A stretch of DNA of 28,308 bases from the NCBI GenBank assembly GCA_964607795.1, contig CAZSLA010000010.1, forward strand, positions 1 to 28,308, given 5' to 3'. Source of the stretch: DYGT01 sp964607795 (GTDB taxonomy: Bacteria; Patescibacteriota; Microgenomatia; UBA8517). Positions 1 to 6,937 of the stretch are shown here, piece after piece. The notes under the pieces were generated by a model. That model was not told the DNA's origin. It made no database searches and was given only the letters and a program-made list of their open reading frames with translations. The position numbers were made by a program, and so were the translations under genes. Positions within the stretch are counted from its first letter, which is position 1, and each line of letters begins with the position of its first letter.

Positions 1-1302
1 AAAAATTACGAAGTTGAGCACCAGGACGCAAGCGTGGCAGCTGTCGTTGGTTGGATTGACTTGGCATCGGAGCTGGGGGAATCGCCTTTGGCTGCGGGCG
101 AAGACTGGACCCAGGTGAACGCGGTTAATATCTTAACCATTCACGCTGCTAAAGGGCTTGAGTTTCCGGTGGTCTTTTTGGTAAACCTTGTGAGCGAGCG
201 TTTCCCTTCCAGGGCAAGAGCCGAGCTTATCCCCATCCCCACGGCCTTAATTGTCGAAACTTTGCCGCTTGGCGATTATCACTTGCAGGAGGAAAGGCGA
301 TTATTTTATGTTGGCATGACGCGGGCACAAGACCGACTTTATTTCACCGCTTCCGATTATTACGGCGAAGCCAAACGGAAAAAGAAACTAAGCCAGTTTA
401 TTTTTGAAGCACTGGGGCCCGATGCTCTGTCCCAGGAAAGTAAAGTCAGTGAGCAGTTAAACCTGATGGCTTATGCCAATAGTCACAAACAGAGGAAAAA
501 CCAAGGAGTCGTTTTGGCACACCAAGTTCATTATTTGTCTTTTTCGCAGATAGATGCCTTCCAAACTTGTCCCCTGCATTACAAATTGCGCCATATTTTA
601 AATATCCCCACGCCACCAAATGCGGCCTTGAGTTTTGGCTCAAGCCTGCATGCAGCTATGAAAGATTTTTATGCCTCAGTCAAGGCGGGGGTAAGGCCTA
701 GTAAAAAATTAATCCTGGACTCCCTGGAGGGCAATTGGATCAAACTCGGCTATCAAAACAAGCGCCACGGGGAGAATGCTTACAAGGGAGCTGAAAAACT
801 GCTCACTGATTATTACAAAAAACATTTTCGGCCTGATAGATTGCCACTTTTATTAGAGCATCATTTTATGATTCCTTTAGAAAGAAAAGAAGGCAAGAAG
901 ACGATTTATTTAAAAGTGGGTGGAGCTATGGACAGGGTGGATGAAACCGGCGGGGGCATTGAGATCATCGATTATAAAACCGGGGAAAAAGTACCAACTC
1001 GGGCTGAAGTGGACAAAAACATGCAGCTAACGCTTTATGCCTTGGCAGCAACCAAGCTCAAAGAGCCGCCGTTTGTGGGTTTAAAACCGGAACAAATCAA
1101 ACTTTCACTTTTTTATTTTGAAGAGCAGAAAAAAATTACCACTATGCGCACCCAAGCCCAGCTGACTGAGCTTGAGTGCGAACTTTTTAGCATCAAAGCG
1201 CGTATCGAAGCCTCTGATTTTGCCTGCTCGGGGCACTTTTATTGCCAGAATAATTGTGAATACGCGATCTTTTGTAAAGAAGATTTATTGAGGGCAAAAT
1301 AA
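1..1302 (+). CDS. UvrD-family helicase with C-terminal RecB-type PD-(D/E)XK nuclease (5' partial)
   Basis: The reading frame is open from the first base, so the N-terminus lies outside the window; about 433 residues are visible. It starts inside helicase domain 2A: motif V-like LTIHAAKGLEFPVVF (about bases 133-177), then motif VI EERRLFYVGMTRAQDR (about 289-336). A RecB/AddB-like nuclease follows: a first Cys in FQTCP (about 560), then GGAMDRVD, the catalytic IIDYKTGE (about 964-987) and QLTLYALA. The C-terminus has three clustered cysteines (CQNNCEYAIFC, about 1243-1275). One upstream Cys plus three C-terminal ones is the iron-sulfur pattern of AddB-type nucleases. Likely role: unwinding and nucleolytic processing of DNA ends during recombination repair. 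The family is clear; which paralogue (AddA/AddB-like or a fused CPR form) cannot be decided without the N-terminus. Confidence 0.9.
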   Translation, partial: KNYEVEHQDASVAAVVGWIDLASELGESPLAAGEDWTQVNAVNILTIHAAKGLEFPVVFLVNLVSERFPSRARAELIPIPTALIVETLPLGDYHLQEERRLFYVGMTRAQDRLYFTASDYYGEAKRKKKLSQFIFEALGPDALSQESKVSEQLNLMAYANSHKQRKNQGVVLAHQVHYLSFSQIDAFQTCPLHYKLRHILNIPTPPNAALSFGSSLHAAMKDFYASVKAGVRPSKKLILDSLEGNWIKLGYQNKRHGENAYKGAEKLLTDYYKKHFRPDRLPLLLEHHFMIPLERKEGKKTIYLKVGGAMDRVDETGGGIEIIDYKTGEKVPTRAEVDKNMQLTLYALAATKLKEPPFVGLKPEQIKLSLFYFEEQKKITTMRTQAQLTELECELFSIKARIEASDFACSGHFYCQNNCEYAIFCKEDLLRAK

Positions 1303-1303
1303 T

Positions 1304-1362
1304 ATTCTCCCCTCGCTTCAGCGAGGGGTTCCGCCTCTAAAGGAGAATGTTTTCTCTTGTTT
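1304..1362 (+). terminator. Probable terminator of the helicase-nuclease gene
   Basis: Directly after the stop codon is a perfect 8-bp stem CCCCTCGC/GCGAGGGG with loop TTCA (1309-1328). An outer arm ATTCT (1304-1308) can pair with AGAAT (1344-1348), and the T-rich run GTTTTCTCTTGTTT follows. The U-tract is interrupted, so efficiency is uncertain. Confidence 0.55.
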
Positions 1363-1421
1363 AGTTCATTCACTTAATAAATTGCGAGGCTTTCTTGGAC
1401 TGTCGGATAATAATCTGCTGG

Positions 1422-1449
1422 TTGTATTTTTTTTATTTTTTCCTATAAT
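1422..1449 (+). promoter_or_regulatory. Sigma-70-type promoter for the candidate ncRNA
   Basis: TTGTAT (1422-1427), a 16-bp T-rich spacer and a perfect TATAAT (1444-1449). No protein gene follows on this strand before the terminator at 1805, so it would drive a noncoding transcript starting near 1456. Confidence 0.55.
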
Positions 1450-1455
1450 TGCGTC

Positions 1456-1805
1456 TAGAGGACCAAAAGTTCTCACTTAGCTCAACTTTTCTCCGCGAAC
1501 CGGTGCCGGTTCAGCTACAAGCAGTGGGGAAGGTTGGCCAAATGCAGCTAAGCGTCCGGGGGAGCCCGCACACACGAGTTCCCCCAGACAAACTTTAAAA
1601 TATTCCCCTTTTAATTTGTAGCTTCTGGCCTTATAATAAATTCATTCTCAAGCTGTTTTTGTTTTTTCAAAGGATCACGCGAAAGGAGGCTTCGGTGGTA
1701 CGTCATCGTAGTCTTATCCAAAGGAGGTGATCCGATTTCTAGCAGCTTGGGAAACAAGCAGGGATTTGTGGCTATTAAGCTTCCAAACCCTGCTTTATTT
1801 TTTTA
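1456..1805 (+). ncRNA. Candidate structured ncRNA carrying a complement of the 16S rRNA 3' end
   Basis: A unit of about 350 nt lies between a promoter (TATAAT at 1444) and an intrinsic terminator (1756-1805), with no convincing protein gene. Visible helices are CTTAGCT 1476-1482 with AGCTAAG 1546-1552; GAACCG/CGGTTC (1497-1512); GTC-GGGGGA (1554-1563) with TCCCCC-GAC (1580-1589); GGATCAC 1672-1678 with GTGATCC 1727-1733; and TACG/CGTA (1699-1710). The 14-mer AAAGGAGGTGATCC (1720-1733) is the exact complement of the common bacterial 16S tail GGATCACCTCCTTT, and GAAAGGAGG occurs once more at 1681-1689. I do not recognise it as tmRNA, RNase P RNA, SRP RNA or 6S RNA, because the hallmark sequences of those RNAs are absent. 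The rest of this 500-base gap (1363-1421) shows nothing distinct. Confidence 0.45.
1756..1805 (+). terminator. Intrinsic terminator of the candidate ncRNA
   Basis: The stem AAGCAGGG (1756-1763) pairs with CCCTGCTT (1788-1795), extended by TTTG/CAAA with small bulges, and is followed by a long T-tract (1794-1805). On the minus strand the same stem could end the FemAB operon, although its T-run there is weaker (TTGTTT). Confidence 0.75.
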
Positions 1806-2609
1806 AATTATATTTTTCCAATAATACTTTTTAAGGCTAGGAGGATATGCAACCACTTTTCCTCCAAAGCCCTTTTTAAAATAGGTAAAGCCTGCCCACT
1901 TGTTGATCGGATGGCGTGCATCGTAAATGCCTTCAAAGTCAAATGTCTGGGCTTTATTTTTTTTAGCCCACACAATTCCTTGCCAAACAATCTGGTATTG
2001 AGCCAAATTATTCCTTCCGATTTTATCGGTAAAAGCCTGGTAATAATAGGCCATTTTTCCGCTTAAGAGAAAAATGGCCCCTGAGCTGGTGTCTTGATCC
2101 ATCAGAAAAAGGGCATTACCGCCAAAGGAGTTTTTCAGGGTATTAAGATTTTTTAAACAAGGCACATGCCTTTTAGATCCCACCGCTTTTTTCCAGCTTT
2201 TCCTAAATTCTGAAAGTTCAGGATTAAAGACAAAATTGACACGGGCATGCTTTATGCTGTAGCGGGTATTTTTGCGCATATTTTTCAAAATTTTGTCTGG
2301 GTGTTGAGTAAGGTCAAGCTCTAAAGTTTTGGATGGTAAATACGGACTTGCCTTCCTAAATCTGTAATAAGTGATCAGTAATTGGTAATCTGTGTTTTTG
2401 TCTGGTTCAATCAGAATTTGAAAGGCGCGGTATTTTTTTGCTAAATTTTGTATGGTTTTAATTTCAATCTTTTTTGGTCTTTGGATTTTTACGAAGTTTC
2501 CGATTAAGGGAAATTTGCGGATGAAATAGTTAACGCCGCCGATATTTTCAACTATCCAGCCCGTGTTTTCAAGATAACTCGCGTAGTTTTTGCTCTGGCG
2601 GATATCCAT
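1803..2609 (-). CDS. FemAB-like peptidoglycan bridge aminoacyltransferase (second copy)
   Basis: 268 residues. Hallmarks of the FemA/B/X fold (two GNAT-like domains using aminoacyl-tRNA) are visible: LELDLTQHPDKILKNMRKNTRYSIKHA around residues 97-123, the substrate-side GAIFLLSGKMAYYYQAFTDK, and the C-terminal block FDFEGIYDARHPINKWAGFTYFKKGFGGKVV that closes most family members. It probably adds amino acids to the stem peptide of lipid II at the inner membrane, though the amino acid cannot be read from sequence. At 268 residues it is shorter than its neighbour and than typical FemX (about 330-420), mainly at the N-terminus. It starts 2 bases after the stop of the upstream femAB-like gene, last in a three-gene operon. 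No clear Shine-Dalgarno precedes the start. Confidence 0.85.
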   Translation of the reverse strand: MDIRQSKNYASYLENTGWIVENIGGVNYFIRKFPLIGNFVKIQRPKKIEIKTIQNLAKKYRAFQILIEPDKNTDYQLLITYYRFRKASPYLPSKTLELDLTQHPDKILKNMRKNTRYSIKHARVNFVFNPELSEFRKSWKKAVGSKRHVPCLKNLNTLKNSFGGNALFLMDQDTSSGAIFLLSGKMAYYYQAFTDKIGRNNLAQYQIVWQGIVWAKKNKAQTFDFEGIYDARHPINKWAGFTYFKKGFGGKVVAYPPSLKKYYWKNII

Positions 2610-2611
2610 AA

Positions 2612-3637
2612 TTAAAAATTGGGTGAGGTGAAGCGGGATTTACCGCGCAAATACAACCAGCGCGCCTGCTCCGCTACCCGCCACGGCAAATACAGAGGGC
2701 TTGTGACCAAGTCCCACGTTCCCAGAAATTCAACTACCTTGGGGTTGTAGCCTTGTTTAAAATCGGTGAATCCCTTGCCCGGTTCTCTGCCCCACAGGTC
2801 AAAGATTTTTAATTTTTCTTTTTTCCCGAGGCGAATGGCTTCCCAAAGCATTAAATTATTGGCCATGACATTTTTGTGCTCGTAGGTGGAGGCGCCATAG
2901 GGGTAATAAAGCATGTCTTTCCACTGAAACAAAATCCAGGTGGTAATAATTTGCTTGCGGAAGCGTGCTGTTAAAAGCCTGGCAACAGGCTTTTTTTTGT
3001 TGTTTACAAAGTTGGTGTGCAAATGCTGCCACATCAGACGGTGGTAAGTTTCGCTATGGGCATAAAAGCCCTGGCGCTTGACGGTTTCGCGGGTGAGGGC
3101 CAGATAGCACTCAAAGGCTTCATTAGAATTATCCTCAACTATTTCCACACCCTTTTTTTGCGCGAGCCGGATATTGTAGCGGGTTTTTTTATGAAATGAT
3201 GTTAGAAGTTCGGTTTCCCCGGGCCTTAAATCCAGCCAAAAAGTGGTGGGTGTAAACAGAGTTTTCCCCGGGATGCCTTTGGCATTTCTAAAGCGCTGTG
3301 CGAGCGCGGCTTTGTTTTTTTTGTCCACGGGCTCACAAGGCTCAATCTTGACAACAACAAAGTTTCTTTTTTTAGCTTCGGCTCTTAGCTCATTGAGTTC
3401 TTCTTTATTGGGGATAGCACTTTTAATCAGTGTGGCAATTTTGAAATAAGATTTTGGCAAGGGGGAGCTAACAATGGTAAAAACGTTTTTCAGCGTTTTG
3501 CCTTCATAGTTTCCTAGGCGGGTGATTTCATTGCCCCACTCGCGTCGAAACTCGCCCCATTCATAACTTTGCAAAGGGTGAGGAGCAAGCCGGTTGATAC
3601 TATCTTTTTCCTTGTCACCGATTTCTTTGATGGACAT
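2612..3637 (-). CDS. FemAB-like peptidoglycan bridge aminoacyltransferase (FemX-like)
   Basis: 341 residues, usual family length. The N-terminal motif LQSYEWGEFRREWG resembles the FemAB 'Q-x-x-x-W-x-x-F/K' opening. Then come FWLDLRPGETELLTSFHKKTRYNIRLAQKKGV (about residues 130-163), a second GNAT-like half, and the C-terminal FDLWGREPGKGFTDFKQGYNPKVVEFLG block. The family transfers amino acids from aminoacyl-tRNA onto lipid II to form interpeptide bridges. It lies 2 bases after the helicase stop and immediately before a paralogue, so all three genes are probably co-transcribed. Two unequal tandem copies suggest successive additions to one bridge, as with FemA/FemB; that is inference. The substrate could also be a non-peptidoglycan acceptor. 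Confidence 0.88.
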   Translation of the reverse strand: MSIKEIGDKEKDSINRLAPHPLQSYEWGEFRREWGNEITRLGNYEGKTLKNVFTIVSSPLPKSYFKIATLIKSAIPNKEELNELRAEAKKRNFVVVKIEPCEPVDKKNKAALAQRFRNAKGIPGKTLFTPTTFWLDLRPGETELLTSFHKKTRYNIRLAQKKGVEIVEDNSNEAFECYLALTRETVKRQGFYAHSETYHRLMWQHLHTNFVNNKKKPVARLLTARFRKQIITTWILFQWKDMLYYPYGASTYEHKNVMANNLMLWEAIRLGKKEKLKIFDLWGREPGKGFTDFKQGYNPKVVEFLGTWDLVTSPLYLPWRVAEQARWLYLRGKSRFTSPNF

Positions 3638-3639
3638 TT

Positions 3640-6585
3640 TTACATTATATCCTTATTTTTAAAATTGTACTCGATTTTGCGGGCAGGGATATCCAGGGTA
3701 TTTAGATATTCCTCGGGGATGTCAATCAAAAAGCGCGATGGCGGGTTACTTAGCCTTTGGCCAAAGTAAAGCCTTCTATCGGCATAAGTCAAAAACAAAA
3801 GTTCCTTGGCGCGGGTAACGCCCACATAAGCCAGCCGGCGCTCTTCTTCCAGTTCGTTGGTATCAAAAAGCGAGCGCGCATGAGGGAAAAGGCCTTCTTC
3901 CATACCTACAATAAAGACCACCGGAAACTCAAGCCCTTTGGCGGCGTGCAGTGTTAACAGGGTCACAAGCCCCTGGTTATCCCCGCCAAAGTAAAGGTTT
4001 TGGTTGGATAGCTGTTCGGCCTCAACCAGGGCTACGTTTTCCAGGAATTCGTGCACATTGGGAAACTCGCGGGCGACAGAGCGAAGCTCTTTGATGTTTT
4101 CCAAGCGCATGAAATTTTCTTCACCCTCGCGGGCGTATTTCTCCAGATATTTACTTTTTTTCATGACTGCATCCAAAAGCTCAAGCGCTGTGAATTTGGT
4201 GATGTCCAGATCGTGGGCAAATTCTAAAACTGCTTTGAAGCGGGTTTTGCCGGTTTTTTGGATCCGCCTTTGTGATACCAGATCCAGCGGGTTGACCAAA
4301 AACCGCAGGTATGCCAAAACGTCTTTGATTTCGGCACGGTCATAAAAATTAACGCCACCGACTATACGGTACGGGATACCAGCGTGGAGAAGAGCTTCTT
4401 CAAGGGTGCGCGACTGGGCATTGGTACGGTATAAAATGGCGATGTCATTCCAGTCGTAGCCTTGGCGGATGAGTGTTTTGATGTTTTCCACTACATAGCT
4501 TGCCTCATCTAAGCCGTTATTTGCTTTATAGAGCTTGATGCGCTCGCCTTTTTGGTTTTCCGTCCAAAGCTTAAGGATAGGATGGCTGGTATTTTTGGTA
4601 ATGATGCTATTGGCAGCGGCTAAAATCGTTTGTGTCGAGCGGTAATTTTGTTCCAGATTAACAATGGTGATGTCCGGGTAGTCTTCGCGCAGGTAATTGA
4701 TGTTTCTGTAATCAGCGCCCCTCCATGAATAGATTGAGTTGTGTACAACCATGCCATTGGCAATATAATTGTGGACCAAGTCTATATCAAGATCATAAAC
4801 AATTCCATCATAATCTTCATACTTAACCTCTTTGATTTCTTCCTCAATAATCTCGCCATTTTTATAAAATGCAATTATCATAGCGGGCTGCAAATGGCTT
4901 GCCGGATGAAAATACAATTTAGTTTTACTCTTTAGCAAAAAAGCTTCATAAGATATTTCAAGATTCCCCGCCTCAAAGCTTAGTTTTTTTGCAATCTCTT
5001 CGGCTTGGGAATATGACTTCCTTGAGATTTCTGTTCTCCAGGTATTGTTTCTCCCTTCTTTGGTGTAAAAGCCTGCATTTTTAACTACGCTTTCTAGCTT
5101 TCTATCAGTGGTGTTTAGAGATATCCTGTGTATTCCCCAAGGATTGGCTTTATATCTTCGCGGGTTTTCAAAAAATTTTAAATGTACTATTTGTCTGTCG
5201 CTGTTTTTGCAGCCCGAAACGCCTTTGGGCCTGTGGTGAGGGAAACGCGGATCTAGTTTTAAATCTTTCATGAGTTTAAGAGCCCTTTGCTTGGTGTCAA
5301 TTTTTGTAAACAATTTATCTATTTGTTTTTGAGTGAATTTCGCAGATCGGCCGCCGATATTAAAAACCAGTGAGGGTATGCCATACTTAAAGGCAAAATA
5401 ATATTCCCAGTAGTTTGCCTCGGACCTATCTTTGCAGGTTTTTAGAATCCACATTTTGTCTGCGTACTCTTGGTTTTTCCTTGTCGCAATGCCGGCAAGC
5501 GGTTTCAGCCCGTTTCTGGACTTGCTGGATCGTAGTCCTTTTGCCAGGCCGATTCTAAAGCCTTTGTCTTTTCTGTACATCAGGTAAATATGAAATAGAT
5601 TTTTCTTTGGAGCTATTTTTGCGAAAACGATATGGTTGGGCGTGACTCTAAGTGTAACTCCGCTTGTGGTTGTCAGCTTGACGATCTGGCCGACGTGTTT
5701 TCTCTGATGAATTTTTTTGACCTGAAACTCTTCAGATTTTCCTCTGCCGGTTGCCGAAATTATCATCTCGTCCGGTTTGATATGCTCTATTTTTTTTACG
5801 CCCTTTTGCGTTTGGATCAAGGTTCCGGGGGGAAGGCATTGGCTCGCGTCTCCGACGGCGGTAATATTTTTATTCTTGCCCACCAAAAGTTTGGTGAGGG
5901 TGTATTGGATTTTGTTGGTGTCCTGCCATTCATCCACCAAAATGTGACTCAGGCGGTTTTGCCATTTTTCAATAACAGCGGGGTTTTGCTCAAACAAAGA
6001 CACAGTTTTTAACAAAAGATCATCAAAATCCAAAGCCGCCGAGTCTTTGAGGATTTGTTCATAGCGTTTGTAAATTGCCGCTATTTTTTCCTGCCTTTCA
6101 TCACGGACAATTTTTTCATATTCCAAAGGACTTAGCATTATGGACTTGGCCTCAGATATGCTAAAGCCAATGCTTGAGGGCTTGTAAGACTCAATGGGCA
6201 GGTTCATCTCGTTGAGGATGTCTTTGATCACGTCTTTTTGATCCGTCTGGTCGTAAATCACAAACTCACTGGGGATGCCCAAAGCTGTGCCCTCGCGGCG
6301 AAGGACCTTGACACAAAAGCTATGAAAAGTGCCCGAGTACGAAGGAATAGAGCCCGAGAGGTCAAAAATCCTTTTTTTCATTTCATCCGCGGCTTTATTG
6401 GTAAAAGTTAAAAGCAGGATGGACTCGGGGGCTATCTTTTGCTCGGCCATAAACCAGGCCGCGCGGTGAGTGAGAACCTTGGTTTTGCCGCTGCCCGCGC
6501 CGGCAAGTACCAATAGCGGCCCGTTGGGGTGCATCACGGCTTTTTTTTGCATTTCGTTCAATTCTGTGGTTAAGTTGTTGCGCAT
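3640..6585 (-). CDS. UvrD/PcrA-type 3'-5' DNA helicase precursor interrupted by an intein
   Basis: 981 residues, of which 614 are helicase and 367 (residues 250-616) are an intein. Helicase motifs in order: Q-motif region LNEMQKKAV; Walker A GAGSGKT (29-35); motif Ia LLLTFTNKAADEM; Walker B DEWQD (218-222); motif III GDASQ-SIYSWRGAD, split by the intein after Gln249; motif IV LEQNYRST; motif V TLHAAKGLEFPVVFIVGMEEGLFP; motif VI EEERRLAYVGVTRAK. The extein is slightly shorter than typical PcrA/UvrD (about 650-750). Role: ATP-driven unwinding in nucleotide-excision and mismatch repair or clearance of RecA filaments. The ATG at 6585 gives the normal N-terminus; the Shine-Dalgarno is weak. It is the first gene of an operon with two FemAB-like genes, with no obvious functional link. 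It needs protein splicing to restore motif III. Confidence 0.95.
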   Translation of the reverse strand: MRNNLTTELNEMQKKAVMHPNGPLLVLAGAGSGKTKVLTHRAAWFMAEQKIAPESILLLTFTNKAADEMKKRIFDLSGSIPSYSGTFHSFCVKVLRREGTALGIPSEFVIYDQTDQKDVIKDILNEMNLPIESYKPSSIGFSISEAKSIMLSPLEYEKIVRDERQEKIAAIYKRYEQILKDSAALDFDDLLLKTVSLFEQNPAVIEKWQNRLSHILVDEWQDTNKIQYTLTKLLVGKNKNITAVGDASQCLPPGTLIQTQKGVKKIEHIKPDEMIISATGRGKSEEFQVKKIHQRKHVGQIVKLTTTSGVTLRVTPNHIVFAKIAPKKNLFHIYLMYRKDKGFRIGLAKGLRSSKSRNGLKPLAGIATRKNQEYADKMWILKTCKDRSEANYWEYYFAFKYGIPSLVFNIGGRSAKFTQKQIDKLFTKIDTKQRALKLMKDLKLDPRFPHHRPKGVSGCKNSDRQIVHLKFFENPRRYKANPWGIHRISLNTTDRKLESVVKNAGFYTKEGRNNTWRTEISRKSYSQAEEIAKKLSFEAGNLEISYEAFLLKSKTKLYFHPASHLQPAMIIAFYKNGEIIEEEIKEVKYEDYDGIVYDLDIDLVHNYIANGMVVHNSIYSWRGADYRNINYLREDYPDITIVNLEQNYRSTQTILAAANSIITKNTSHPILKLWTENQKGERIKLYKANNGLDEASYVVENIKTLIRQGYDWNDIAILYRTNAQSRTLEEALLHAGIPYRIVGGVNFYDRAEIKDVLAYLRFLVNPLDLVSQRRIQKTGKTRFKAVLEFAHDLDITKFTALELLDAVMKKSKYLEKYAREGEENFMRLENIKELRSVAREFPNVHEFLENVALVEAEQLSNQNLYFGGDNQGLVTLLTLHAAKGLEFPVVFIVGMEEGLFPHARSLFDTNELEEERRLAYVGVTRAKELLFLTYADRRLYFGQRLSNPPSRFLIDIPEEYLNTLDIPARKIEYNFKNKDIM
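4738..5838 (-). other. Intein in motif III of the UvrD-like helicase
   Basis: Precursor residues 250-616 (367 aa) sit between GDASQ and SIYSWRGAD. Splice features: Cys1 (codon 5836-5838) in CLPPGTLIQT (block A); TPNH in VTLRVTPNHIVF (block B, T-x-x-H); VYDLDIDLVHNYIANGMVVHN (blocks F/G) ending His-Asn, with Ser as the +1 nucleophile. This is a canonical class 1 set, so splicing is expected to work. The middle (about 190 aa) does not show an obvious LAGLIDADG pair. It contains HIYLMYRKDKGFRIGLAKG and, further on, SEANYWEYYFAFKYGIPS, which loosely recall a GIY-YIG nuclease (Y..Y and F.IG, then a helix with Glu). I treat that as weak. The homing domain may be degenerate. Confidence 0.93.
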
Positions 6586-6793
6586 AAGCAGTAGGGCATC
6601 GTATTTATACTACTACACTTTACCAGAAGCTTGTTGAAAATTTTGTTATAGGCAGTTTGGGTATGCTTGCCGCCTATAATTGATTACTTCAAGCATGTCG
6701 TAATTTAGGCTAAATGAACTAAGGAGACACAATTATAAACTAATCCATTCATATTTACTTCCCCGACCGGAAGGTTGTGGTAAGTTTATTCAA

Positions 6794-6841
6794 GACTGTT
6801 TAAATTTTAGTTTTATATAAAACCTAATTTTTAAAACTGTC
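6794..6841. repeat. AT-rich imperfect inverted repeat
   Basis: Arms of about 23 bp, beginning GACTGTTTAAATTTTAG and closing CTAATTTTTAAAACTGTC, flank a central TTTTATATAAAA palindrome. The arms match with a few mismatches and a small length difference. It lies in the 352-base gap between the helicase and the radical SAM gene and could be an operator, a cruciform, or a weak hairpin on the transcript. Apart from the promoter near 6870-6897, I see nothing else in this gap. Confidence 0.5.
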
Positions 6842-6868
6842 TACTTTTGAAACCTAAAATCCTATGGG

Positions 6869-6897
6869 TTACTTCTCCAGTCTATTTTTGTTATACT
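6869..6897 (+). promoter_or_regulatory. Possible promoter of the radical SAM/RiPP cassette
   Basis: A good -10 box TATACT (6892-6897) has a weak -35 TTACTT 17 bases upstream. It would give a 5' UTR of about 34 nt containing a clear Shine-Dalgarno AAGGAG (6926-6931), six bases before the ATG at 6938. Confidence 0.4.
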
Positions 6898-6937
6898 ATA
6901 GCCATAAGCACATTTCATTATCAATAAGGAGCTGGAG

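Noticed and set aside
1690..1715. GGTGGTAC motif resembling part of a T-box riboswitch
   Set aside because: The full T-box sequence (GGTGGNACCGCG) is not present, and no aminoacyl-tRNA synthetase or amino-acid gene follows on the plus strand.
1720..1733. Remnant of a 16S rRNA gene on the minus strand
   Set aside because: Only the last 14 bases match; the sequence that should precede them in 16S helix 45 is absent.
1456..1805. Known housekeeping RNA (tmRNA, RNase P RNA, SRP RNA, 6S RNA)
   Set aside because: Size would suit tmRNA or RNase P RNA, but I found no tRNA-like ends, tag frame, P4 consensus, or GGAAGGAAGCAG-type SRP loop.
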